Positions 49,398-57,901 of a DNA stretch of 64,000 nt are shown piece by piece. Positions within the stretch are counted from its first letter, which is position 1, and every line of letters begins with the position of its first letter. The DNA is taken from positions 1 through 64,000 of the forward strand of contig JAFTXW010000007.1 in NCBI GenBank assembly GCA_017461445.1. Reading direction: 5' to 3'. The position numbers were made by a program, and so were the translations under genes. This DNA comes from Oscillospiraceae bacterium (GTDB taxonomy: Bacteria > Bacillota > Clostridia > Oscillospirales > Oscillospiraceae). The notes under the pieces are model-generated. The model made no database searches and was not told the DNA's origin. It worked only from the letters and a program-made list of their open reading frames with translations.

Positions 49398-49434
49398 AAT
49401 GCCCCGAAAGCAACCCGCTTTTGGGGCATTTTTC
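49398..49434 (+). terminator. terminator of the NSS transporter gene
   Basis: AATGCCCCGAAAGC / GCTTTTGGGGCATT followed by TTTCC. Confidence 0.9.
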
Positions 49435-49439
49435 CTTTG

Positions 49440-49468
49440 CAGGGCGGGGCATGACGCTGCCCTGCGGT
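49440..49468. repeat. degenerate solo hairpin resembling a type A element end
   Basis: GCAGGGCGGGGCATGACGCT followed by GCCCTGCGG resembles the GTAGGGGAGGGGCATGACCC end with several changes. Confidence 0.4.
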
Positions 49469-49540
49469 ACAATCGAAACCAATTTGTCAAGATTCACATG
49501 GAAACGGGAGAAAATGAGGAAATAATTGGCTTTCTGCGAA

Positions 49541-49570
49541 TTGACGGAAAATCCGGCACCGTGTTATAAT
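49541..49570 (+). promoter_or_regulatory. promoter of the purine operon
   Basis: TTGACG - 18 bp - TATAAT, about 20 bp upstream of the ZTP aptamer. Confidence 0.9.
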
Positions 49571-49590
49571 CATGGCGTAATGAAAGCAAA

Positions 49591-49663
49591 CCCTTATGAC
49601 TGACGGATAACGTGGAGCACCACATGGAGTAAGGGCATACCGTTCCTTGCCGACCGTCTGGGC
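49591..49663 (+). ncRNA. ZTP (pfl) riboswitch of the purine operon
   Basis: P1 is CCCTTA / TAAGGG. ACTGACGG is followed by the hairpin GTGG-AGCA-CCAC and ATGGAG, and the 3' domain GCCGACCGTCTGGGC pairs through CCGTC (49654-49658) with GACGG (49602-49606). All parts are in the order of the ZTP aptamer, which senses ZTP/ZMP, the AICAR nucleotides that accumulate when 10-formyl-THF is short. The final GGGC is shared with the terminator stem. High ZTP should therefore switch the operon on. Confidence 0.94.
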
Positions 49664-49700
49664 TCACTTACCGTATTGTGGTGTAAGTGCGCCCTTTTTT
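49659..49700 (+). terminator. expression-platform terminator of the ZTP riboswitch
   Basis: GGGC-T-CACTTAC...GTAAGTG-C-GCCC followed by TTTTTT. The 5' GGGC is the aptamer's conserved 3' end, so ligand binding competes with termination. Confidence 0.93.
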
Positions 49701-49780
49701 GTTGTGCTGTCTCTGAAAACTCCCCCCAAAAAAGAGCTTGCGGAGATTGCCAATGCTTCTCATTTCAAGGAGGTAACACA

Positions 49781-50275
49781 TTGAAAAAAGTCGGAATCGT
49801 TATGGGCAGCGACAGTGATCTGCCGATCCTGCGCAAGACCATGGATACCCTGGCATCCCTGGGCATTCCCTATGAGTGCCATGTATATTCCGCCCACCGC
49901 ACCCCCGAGGAAGCTCGGGATTTTGCCGTATCCGCACGGGCAAACGGCTTCGGCGTCATCATCGCCGCTGCCGGTATGGCGGCCCATCTGGCCGGTGCCA
50001 TTGCGGCAAATACCACCCTGCCTGTTATCGGCATTCCCTGCAAGTCCACCTGTCTCGACGGCATTGACGCGCTCCTTTCTACGGTTATGATGCCCTCCGG
50101 TATCCCTGTCGCTACCGTGGCTATCAATGGAGGCGTAAATGCCGCTTTGTTGTCTGCCCAGATCCTGGCTGTGGAAGATGCTGAACTGGCCGCAAAGCTG
50201 GACGCCAAGCGCGCCTCCGATGCTGCCAAGGTCCTGGAAAAAGACGCCGCATTGCAAAAAGAAATTCAAAATTAA
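49781..50275 (+). CDS. purE: N5-carboxyaminoimidazole ribonucleotide mutase
   Basis: This 164-residue PurE (class I type) rearranges N5-CAIR to CAIR in purine synthesis. Features are 'VGIVMGSDSDLPILRKTM' (substrate loop), 'YSAHRTPEEARDFAVSA', 'IIAAAGMAAHLAGAIA' and 'MPSGIPVATVAINGG'. The start is TTG 49781, 7 bp after AAGGAGG; the longer frame upstream lies in the riboswitch. A class I enzyme normally needs PurK, which is not in this window. The last codons (KEIQN) lie inside a heptamer-type repeat, so the C-terminus may have been reshaped by it. Confidence 0.96.
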   Translation: MKKVGIVMGSDSDLPILRKTMDTLASLGIPYECHVYSAHRTPEEARDFAVSARANGFGVIIAAAGMAAHLAGAIAANTTLPVIGIPCKSTCLDGIDALLSTVMMPSGIPVATVAINGGVNAALLSAQILAVEDAELAAKLDAKRASDAAKVLEKDAALQKEIQN

Positions 50276-50332
50276 AAATGTCGGCATTGCCGACACCATA
50301 ATTTTCAACTTTCCACTTTCAATTTTCAACTA
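50261..50332. repeat. heptamer-armed inverted repeat overlapping the purE 3' end
   Basis: The right arm is ATTTTCAACTTTCCACTTTC then AATTTTCAAC (7-bp period). The core is TGTCGGCATTGCCGACA, and the left arm (GAAATTCAAAATTAAAAATG) includes the last purE codons and stop. Confidence 0.8.
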
Positions 50333-50354
50333 TTTCAGAAAGAGGTAATTTACT

Positions 50355-51044
50355 ATGGAAAACCTGAAGCTGCTGTACACCGGTAAGACCAAGAACGTTT
50401 ATGCCCTGCCCAACGGCAACTGCCTGCTGAAGTTCAAGGATGACTGCACCGGCAAGGACGGCGTGTTTGATCCCGGCGAAAATTCCGTTGGCCTGACCAT
50501 CGAGGGCGTGGGCGATGTAAACCTGCGCATGTCCATCTACTTCTTCGAGAAGATCAACGCCGCCGGCATCCGCACCCACTATGTTTCCGCCAACCTGGAC
50601 GACACCACCATGGAAGTCCTGCCCGCCAAGGTCTTCGGCAAGGGCCTGGAGGTCATCTGCCGCTACAAGGCCGTTGGCTCCTTCTTCCGCCGCTACTCCG
50701 ACTACATCGAGGAGGGCGCAGACCTGCCCGCTTATGTGGAGACCACCTTCAAGAACGATGCCAAGGGCGATCCCCTGGTCACCAAGGATGGCCTGGTGGA
50801 TCTGGGTGTCATGACCGCTGAGCAGTACGACTCTCTGAAGGAGCAGACCCAGGCCATCACCAAGATCGTGGCTGACGACCTGAAGGCCAAGGGCCTGGAT
50901 CTGTACGACATCAAGTTCGAGTTCGGTTACGATCCCGAGGGCAAGGTCATGCTGATCGACGAGATCGCTTCCGGCAACATGCGCGTCTACAAGGACGGCA
51001 AGTACATCGACCCCATGACCCTGAACGGCCTGTTCTTCGCTTAA
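50355..51044 (+). CDS. purC: SAICAR synthetase
   Basis: This 229-residue PurC condenses CAIR with aspartate using ATP to give SAICAR. Signatures are '[20 protein letters not shown]' (N-terminal ATP-binding hairpin), '[20 protein letters not shown]' and '[20 protein letters not shown]', then '[14 protein letters not shown]', the PurC C-terminal motif. Length is normal. AAAGAGG lies 9 bp before the ATG. It is the second gene of the purine operon, 79 bp after purE with a repeat in the gap. Confidence 0.96.
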   Translation: MENLKLLYTGKTKNVYALPNGNCLLKFKDDCTGKDGVFDPGENSVGLTIEGVGDVNLRMSIYFFEKINAAGIRTHYVSANLDDTTMEVLPAKVFGKGLEVICRYKAVGSFFRRYSDYIEEGADLPAYVETTFKNDAKGDPLVTKDGLVDLGVMTAEQYDSLKEQTQAITKIVADDLKAKGLDLYDIKFEFGYDPEGKVMLIDEIASGNMRVYKDGKYIDPMTLNGLFFA

Positions 51045-51062
51045 TTTCACAATGCTTTCAAC

Positions 51063-51092
51063 GTAGGAGAGGGGCTTGCCCCTCCCCTGCGT
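51063..51092. repeat. solo terminal hairpin of the GTAGGGG family
   Basis: GTAGGAGAGGGGCTTGCCCC followed by TCCCCTGC lies between purC and purF. One end only, no interior, like the copy at 824. Confidence 0.75.
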
Positions 51093-51119
51093 TGCCATCT
51101 TTCAAGGAGGATTTCTTCT

Positions 51120-52541
<1,422 letters not shown>

Positions 52542-52569
52542 GCGGCGAGCCGCCGCAGGCAATACGTGC

Positions 52570-52682
52570 CAGAGCTGGGTGGTTATCGTTACACCATTGG
52601 GTACCGCTCGGTTCGTTACGTTGCAATTTGAATTATTTGCCGAAGGCAACACCTTAATTTTCAACTTTCAATTTTCAACAAT
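52570..52682. repeat. composite repeat: GAACCGAGCGGTACCC element plus heptamer repeat
   Basis: TGGGTACCGCTCGGTTCG (52598-52615) is the exact inverse of CGAACCGAGCGGTACCCA at 61706, and the ~25 bp before it also match. From 52630 a TGCC-GAA-GGCA core and a right arm of TTTTCAA/CTTTCAA heptamers follow, as at 8905. Confidence 0.75.
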
Positions 52683-52703
52683 AAGCGACAAAGGAGCTTA
52701 CAA

Positions 52704-53756
52704 ATGGATCACAAAAATTCCTATTCCGCCAGCTATGCCGCTGCCGGTGTGGACATCACTGCCGGTTACCGGGCGGTGGAGCTGATGAAGAAGCATGTGG
52801 CCCGGACCCGGAACGAGGGCTGCCTGGACGATGTGGGCGGCTTCGGCGGCTGCTTCGGTCTGCCGGTTAGCGGTATGGAGGAGCCTGTCCTGGTCTCCGG
52901 TACCGACGGCTGCGGCACCAAGGTGAAGCTTGCCATCCTGATGGACAAGCACGACACCATCGGCATCGATGCCGTTGCCATGTGCGTCAACGATATCATC
53001 TGTGTCGGCGCGAAGCCACTGTTCTTCCTGGACTATATCGCCTGCGGCAAGAATGTGCCCGAAAAGATTGCCCAAATCGTCAGCGGCGTAGCCGAGGGCT
53101 GTGTCCAGTCCGGTGCTGCCCTCATCGGCGGCGAGACTGCCGAGCATCCCGGCATGATGCCCGTGGAGGATTACGATCTGGCGGGCTTCGCCGTGGGTAT
53201 CGTGGATAAGAAGAAGATTCTGGACAACAGCAAGATGGAAGCAGGCGACGTTGTCATTGCTCTGCCCTCCACCGGTATCCACAGCAACGGCTTCTCCCTG
53301 TGCCGCAAGGTCTTCGATATCGACAACAACAATCCCGAGCTGTACGTTCCCCGGGAGGAGCTGGGCGGCAAGACCATCGCGGAAAGCCTGCTGACTCCCA
53401 CCCGCATCTATGTCAAGCCCGTTCTGGCCCTGCTGGAAAAGGTGCATGTGAAGGGCATCTCCCACATCACCGGAGGCGGCTTCTACGAAAACATTCCCCG
53501 CTCCATCCCCGACGGCCTCTGCGCCAAGATCGACAAGTCCGCCGTGAAGGTGCTGCCCATCTTTGATGTCATCGCTCAGTGGGGCAACATTCCCGAGCGG
53601 GACATGTACAACACCTACAACATGGGTGTCGGCATGAGCATCGTGGTTCCTGCTGCGGAAGTGGATACCGCACTGGAAGTGCTAAAGGCCAACGGTGAGG
53701 ATGCCTATGTCATCGGTACCATCATTGAAAACGAAGAAAAGGTGATTCTGGAGTGA
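52704..53756 (+). CDS. purM: phosphoribosylformylglycinamidine cyclo-ligase (AIR synthetase)
   Basis: This 350-residue PurM closes the imidazole ring (FGAM to AIR) using ATP. Features are '[20 protein letters not shown]' near the N-terminus, '[20 protein letters not shown]', '[20 protein letters not shown]' and '[13 protein letters not shown]'. '[18 protein letters not shown]' is the late ATP-grasp-like glycine motif. Its TGA overlaps the purN GTG start by 4 bp (GTGA), indicating translational coupling. AAAGGAGC precedes the ATG. Confidence 0.97.
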   Translation: MDHKNSYSASYAAAGVDITAGYRAVELMKKHVARTRNEGCLDDVGGFGGCFGLPVSGMEEPVLVSGTDGCGTKVKLAILMDKHDTIGIDAVAMCVNDIICVGAKPLFFLDYIACGKNVPEKIAQIVSGVAEGCVQSGAALIGGETAEHPGMMPVEDYDLAGFAVGIVDKKKILDNSKMEAGDVVIALPSTGIHSNGFSLCRKVFDIDNNNPELYVPREELGGKTIAESLLTPTRIYVKPVLALLEKVHVKGISHITGGGFYENIPRSIPDGLCAKIDKSAVKVLPIFDVIAQWGNIPERDMYNTYNMGVGMSIVVPAAEVDTALEVLKANGEDAYVIGTIIENEEKVILE

Positions 53757-54355
53757 AAACCAAAATCGCAGTTCTGGTCTCCGGCGGCGGCACCAATTTG
53801 CAGGCATTGATCGATGCCCAGGGAACCGTCCTGAACAGCGGCGAAATCGCCCTGGTGGTGTCCAATGCAAAGGGGGCCTACGCCCTGGAGCGGGCGAAAA
53901 AAGCCGGCATCGCCACGGAAACGGTGCTGAAAAAGGAATGCGGCTCCCAGGCGGCTTTTGAAGAAAAGCTGAAAGAAGTCCTGACCGCTCACGGCATCGA
54001 ACTGATCATCCTGGCAGGCTTTATGACCATCCTGACGGAGAACTTTACCTCCGCCTACCCAAGGCACATCCTGAATGTCCACCCCTCCCTGATCCCCAGC
54101 TTCTGCGGCGAGGGCTTCTACGGCCTGCGGGTCCATCAGGCGGCACTGGACTACGGCGTGAAGGTCACCGGCGCGACGGTGCATTTTGTTAACGAGATTC
54201 CTGACGGCGGCGAGATCATCGCCCAGAAGGCCGTCTATATCGAAGAAGGGGACACCCCCGAAATTTTGCAGCGCAGGGTTATGGAGCAGGCCGAATGGAT
54301 CCTGCTCCCTCAAGCAGCGGAAAAAGTGTGTGCATCCTTACAGGAGGAAAAATAA
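53753..54355 (+). CDS. purN: phosphoribosylglycinamide formyltransferase 1
   Basis: This 200-residue PurN transfers a formyl group from 10-formyl-THF to GAR. Motifs are '[20 protein letters not shown]' (phosphate-binding loop), the catalytic '[20 protein letters not shown]' (N-x-H) and '[20 protein letters not shown]' (Asp). It starts at GTG overlapping the purM stop by 4 bp. It consumes 10-formyl-THF, the metabolite whose shortage the upstream ZTP riboswitch reports. purO follows directly after its stop. Confidence 0.96.
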   Translation: MKTKIAVLVSGGGTNLQALIDAQGTVLNSGEIALVVSNAKGAYALERAKKAGIATETVLKKECGSQAAFEEKLKEVLTAHGIELIILAGFMTILTENFTSAYPRHILNVHPSLIPSFCGEGFYGLRVHQAALDYGVKVTGATVHFVNEIPDGGEIIAQKAVYIEEGDTPEILQRRVMEQAEWILLPQAAEKVCASLQEEK

Positions 54356-55069
54356 ATGAACGTCTACGAAACCAAGTCCATGGCGGAGCGTCTGGACGGC
54401 AATACCTATCCCGGCCGGGGCATCGTGCTGGGCATCACCCCCGACGGCAAAAAGGCTGTGGCTGCCTACTTCATCATGGGCCGCAGCGTCAATTCCCGCA
54501 ACCGTGTCTTCATCCAGGAACCTGACGGCATCCGCACCGAAGCCCATGACCCCAGCCTGATGAAGGACCCCCATCTGATCATCTACCATCCCGTTCGCGA
54601 GATCGGTCAGGGCCTGATCGTCACCAACGGCGACCAGACTGACACCATCTGGGAGTACCTCGCCAAGGGCGAAAGCTGGGAAGCTGCCCTGCGTACCCGC
54701 CAGTTTGAGGACGACGGCCCCAACTGGACCCCCCGCATCTCCGGCCTGCAGGCCATCGACGGCAGCTACAAGATGTCCATCTTGAAGGCCGCCGATGCGG
54801 AAGGCTCCGCCTGTGCCCGGTTCTTCTGGGAGTACCCCGCCATTTCCGGCCTGGGCCACTTCCTGCATACCTACGTCTGTGACGGCAATCCTGTGATCCC
54901 CACCTTCCAGGGCGAACCCGAGCGGGTCACCATCCCCGCCGATATCGATGCCTTCACCGAAGAACTGTGGACCAACTTGAACGAGGCAAACAAGATCTCC
55001 TTGTTCGTCCGCTACACCGATCTGGAAACCCGGGAAACCGAGCAGCGGATCATCAATAAGCATTCTTAA
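54356..55069 (+). CDS. purO: PurO-type IMP cyclohydrolase
   Basis: This 237-residue protein of the IMP cyclohydrolase family is known best from archaea (PurO), where it closes the last purine ring (FAICAR to IMP) in place of the PurH cyclohydrolase domain. Family features are 'YPGRGIVLGITPDGKKAVAA', 'FIMGRSVNSRNRVF', 'DPHLIIYHPVR' and 'VTNGDQTDTIWEYL'. The late 'SGLGHFLHTYVCDGNPVIPTF' is also typical. ATG 54356 follows the purN TAA with no gap and has AGGAGG 8 bp upstream. The next gene is a stand-alone AICAR formyltransferase, so the two replace bifunctional PurH. Confidence 0.9.
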   Translation: MNVYETKSMAERLDGNTYPGRGIVLGITPDGKKAVAAYFIMGRSVNSRNRVFIQEPDGIRTEAHDPSLMKDPHLIIYHPVREIGQGLIVTNGDQTDTIWEYLAKGESWEAALRTRQFEDDGPNWTPRISGLQAIDGSYKMSILKAADAEGSACARFFWEYPAISGLGHFLHTYVCDGNPVIPTFQGEPERVTIPADIDAFTEELWTNLNEANKISLFVRYTDLETRETEQRIINKHS

Positions 55070-55101
55070 CGCCTGATTCCTATTTTTCGGAGGTTTTTCC
55101 A

Positions 55102-56286
55102 ATGTACGAATTTGAACTCAAGTATGGCTGCAACCCTAACCAGAAGCCTTCCAAGATCTACATGCACGACGGCAGCGAGCTGCCCATCACCATTCTCAAT
55201 GGCCGTCCCGGCTACATCAACTTCCTGGATGCCCTGAACTCCTGGCAGCTGGTGAAGGAACTGAAGGAAGCCACAGGCATGGCCTGCGCTACCTCCTTCA
55301 AGCACGTTTCCCCCACCTCCGCCGCTGTTGGTAAGGTTCTGCCCCTGGAGCTGAAGAAGGCCTGCTTTGTCGAAGATGTGGAAGGTCTGGACGAGAATCC
55401 CCTGGCCTGTGCCTATGTTCGTGCCCGCGGCGCGGATCGTCTGTGCTCCTTTGGCGACTGGGTGGCCCTCAGCGATGTCTGCGACGAGCTGACCGCCAAG
55501 CTGATCGCTCCCGAGGTTTCCGACGGTGTCATCGCTCCCGGTTATACCGAGGAGGCTCTGGCTGTCCTGAAGGCTAAGCGCAAAGGTGGCTACAATGTGG
55601 TTGCCATCGACCCCGATTTCGTTCCTGCCGAGCAGGAGACCAAGCAGGTCTTCGGCATCACCTTCCAGCAGGGCCGGAACAACTTCAAGATCGGCAACCA
55701 CCTGCTGGAGAACATCGTGACCCAGAACAAGGAACTGCCCGAAAGCGCAAAGATCGACCTGATCGTTTCCCTGATTACCCTGAAGTACACCCAGTCCAAC
55801 TCCGTCTGCTTTGCTTACGACGGCCAGGCCATCGGTGTCGGTGCTGGTCAGCAGAGCCGCGTCCACTGTGTCAGACTGGCTGGCGGCAAGGCGGATACCT
55901 GGTTCCTGCGTCAGCATCCCAAGACCCTGGCACTGCCCTTCCGCCCTGACCTGGGCCGCCCCGGCCGTGACAATGTCATCGACGGCTACATCAACGGCAA
56001 CGAAGAAGATGTCTGCGCGGAGGGTATCTGGCAGAACTACTTCACCGTCCGTCCCGAGCCTTTGACCGCCGAAGAGAAGCGGGCATGGCTGGATTCCTGG
56101 GATGCCGTGGCCCTGGGCTCCGACGCTTTCTTCCCCTTCCCCGACTCTGTCAAGCGGGGTGCCGCTTCCGGTGTCAAGTACATCGCCGAGCCCGGCGGTT
56201 CCATCCGTGACGACCTGGTCATTGCGGAGTGCGACAAGAACGGCATGGTCATGGCCTTCACCGGCATGCGGCTGTTCCACCACTAA
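55102..56286 (+). CDS. stand-alone AICAR formyltransferase (PurH formyltransferase domain only)
   Basis: This 394-residue protein corresponds to the C-terminal (AICARFT) domain of PurH, transferring a formyl group from 10-formyl-THF to AICAR. Signatures are 'FELKYGCNPNQKPSKIY', the catalytic Lys-His in 'CATSFKHVSPTSAAVG', and 'LKYTQSNSVCFAYDGQAIGV' with 'GAGQQSRVHCVRLAGGKAD', then 'DAFFPFPDSV' and 'IAEPGGSIRDDLVI'. The N-terminal IMP cyclohydrolase (MGS-like) domain of ordinary PurH is absent, and that activity is supplied by the PurO gene 32 bp upstream. It is the step whose substrate gives rise to ZTP. Confidence 0.94.
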   Translation: MYEFELKYGCNPNQKPSKIYMHDGSELPITILNGRPGYINFLDALNSWQLVKELKEATGMACATSFKHVSPTSAAVGKVLPLELKKACFVEDVEGLDENPLACAYVRARGADRLCSFGDWVALSDVCDELTAKLIAPEVSDGVIAPGYTEEALAVLKAKRKGGYNVVAIDPDFVPAEQETKQVFGITFQQGRNNFKIGNHLLENIVTQNKELPESAKIDLIVSLITLKYTQSNSVCFAYDGQAIGVGAGQQSRVHCVRLAGGKADTWFLRQHPKTLALPFRPDLGRPGRDNVIDGYINGNEEDVCAEGIWQNYFTVRPEPLTAEEKRAWLDSWDAVALGSDAFFPFPDSVKRGAASGVKYIAEPGGSIRDDLVIAECDKNGMVMAFTGMRLFHH

Positions 56287-56294
56287 GCTTTTTT

Positions 56295-56410
56295 AGTTGA
56301 AAGTTGAAAATTGAAAATTGAAAGTTAAGGTATCGCTTCGCGATTATTTTCAATAAAATCCCCGAAGGGGATACCACAACTGTCCACTGTCCACTGTCAA
56401 CTTTCAACTT
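56295..56410. repeat. heptamer-armed inverted repeat (GTTGAAA / ACTGTCC type)
   Basis: Left arm GTTGAAA-GTTGAAA-ATTGAAA-ATTGAAA-GTT, right arm ACTGTCC-ACTGTCC-ACTGTCA-ACTTTCA-ACTT, both with a strict 7-bp period. The core has ATCGCTTCGCGAT and TCCCC-GAA-GGGGA hairpins. It lies between the AICAR formyltransferase gene and purD. Confidence 0.92.
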
Positions 56411-56430
56411 CCCCCAAACAGGAGGTTACT

Positions 56431-57696
56431 ATGAAATTACTCGTTGTTGGTGGTGGCGGCCGGGAGCATGCCATCATCAAAAGCCTGAAAAAGAATCCTT
56501 CCGTGGAAACCATTTACGCCCTGCCCGGCAACGGCGGCATTGCCGCTGACGCTACCTGCGTCGCCATCGGTGCGACGGATATTGAGAAAATCGTGGAATT
56601 TGCTGTGGGAAACGCCATTGATTACGCCGTGGTGGCTCCCGACGATCCTCTGGTCTTAGGCTGTGTGGATGCCCTGGAAGCCAAGGGCATTCCCTGCTTC
56701 GGCCCCCGTGCCAACGCTGCCATCATCGAGGGCAGCAAGGTCTTCTCCAAGAACCTGATGAAGAAGTACGGCATCCCCACCGCCGAATATGAGGTTTTCG
56801 AGGACATGGCTGCGGCCCTCAAGTATCTGGAAACCGCACCCATCCCCACCGTCATCAAGGCCGACGGTCTGGCACTGGGCAAGGGCGTCATCATCGCCCA
56901 GACCCGGGAGGAAGCCATGACCGCCGTCCGGGATATGATGGAGGGCGGCATCTTCGGCAAGTCCGGTTCCAGAGTTGTCATTGAGGAATTCCTCACCGGC
57001 CCCGAGGTCTCCGTGCTGGCCTTTACCGATGGCAATTGCGTCAAGCCCATGGTGTCCTCCATGGATCACAAGCGGGCAGGGGACAATGATATCGGCCTGA
57101 ACACCGGCGGCATGGGCACCGTGGCTCCCAACCCCTACTATACCGCGGATGTGGCGGAGCGGTGCATGCAGGAGATTTTCCTCCCCACCATCGCCGCCAT
57201 GAACGCCGAAGGCCGCACCTTCAAGGGCTGCCTGTACTTCGGCCTGATGCTCACCCCCAAGGACCCCAAGGTCATTGAATACAACTGCCGCTTCGGCGAT
57301 CCCGAGACACAGGTGGTGCTGCCCCTGCTGGAAAGCGACCTGCTGACCATTATGCAGGCAACGACCAATGGCACCCTGGCGGAAACAGAAGTGAAATTTG
57401 CCGATAAGCATGCCTGCTGTGTCATTCTGGCCTCCTCCGGCTATCCCACCGCCTACAAGAAGGGCTACGAGATCACCATGACGTCGGAAGCCGCCGCAGC
57501 CACCTTTGTGGCAGGTGCCAAGCTGGATGGCGGCAAGCTGGTCACCTCCGGCGGACGTGTCACTGGTACTACTGCCATTGCCGATTCCCTGGAAGCCGCC
57601 ATCAAAGAAGCCTACCGTCTCTCCGACGGCGTCCAATTTGAAAACGCCTACCGCCGCTCTGATATCGGCCAGCGGGCTTTGCAGGCGTTGAAGTAA
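56431..57696 (+). CDS. purD: phosphoribosylamine--glycine ligase (GAR synthetase)
   Basis: This 421-residue ATP-grasp enzyme joins phosphoribosylamine and glycine. Features are 'MKLLVVGGGGREHAIIKSL', 'NAIDYAVVAPDDPLVLG', 'TVIKADGLALGKGVIIAQTR' (ATP-grasp) and 'MKPMVSSMDHKRAGDNDIGL'-like 'MVSSMDHKRAGDNDIG'. 'NTGGMGTVAPNPYYT' and 'YNCRFGDPETQVVLPLLESD' are also present. Length is normal. CAGGAGG is 6 bp before the ATG. A type B hairpin element separates it from purL. Confidence 0.97.
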   Translation: MKLLVVGGGGREHAIIKSLKKNPSVETIYALPGNGGIAADATCVAIGATDIEKIVEFAVGNAIDYAVVAPDDPLVLGCVDALEAKGIPCFGPRANAAIIEGSKVFSKNLMKKYGIPTAEYEVFEDMAAALKYLETAPIPTVIKADGLALGKGVIIAQTREEAMTAVRDMMEGGIFGKSGSRVVIEEFLTGPEVSVLAFTDGNCVKPMVSSMDHKRAGDNDIGLNTGGMGTVAPNPYYTADVAERCMQEIFLPTIAAMNAEGRTFKGCLYFGLMLTPKDPKVIEYNCRFGDPETQVVLPLLESDLLTIMQATTNGTLAETEVKFADKHACCVILASSGYPTAYKKGYEITMTSEAAAATFVAGAKLDGGKLVTSGGRVTGTTAIADSLEAAIKEAYRLSDGVQFENAYRRSDIGQRALQALK

Positions 57697-57707
57697 AAGC
57701 ACGCTAT

Positions 57708-57850
57708 CGCGTAGGGGCGACCCTTGCGGTCGCCCGGGCATCCGAAGGATGCCATTGCCCGTTAGGGCAATCAAAAAATGTTCCGCCTTCGGCGTGTGAT
57801 TTTGCCTGAAAGCAAAATCACCGGGCGACCGCAAGGGTCGCCCCTACGCG
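57708..57850. repeat. 143-bp modular hairpin element, type B ends
   Basis: The ends are CGCGTAGGGGCGACCCTTGC-type hairpins, inverted. The interior has GGCATCC-GAA-GGATGCC and TTGCCC-GTTA-GGGCAA (same order as the 8103 element), GCC-TTC-GGC, and TGATTTTGC-CTGAAA-GCAAAATCA (module also in 12215, 45212 and 63699). Confidence 0.93.
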
Positions 57851-57901
57851 GGAGGTATCCCTCTTGCTAAGACAAACTATAAACTAGGAGGAACTCACCC
57901 C

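Noticed and set aside
49676..49780. N-terminal extension of PurE (MWCKCALFCC...)
   Set aside because: It lies within the riboswitch terminator, and the TTG at 49781 has a well-placed AAGGAGG and gives the normal PurE N-terminus.
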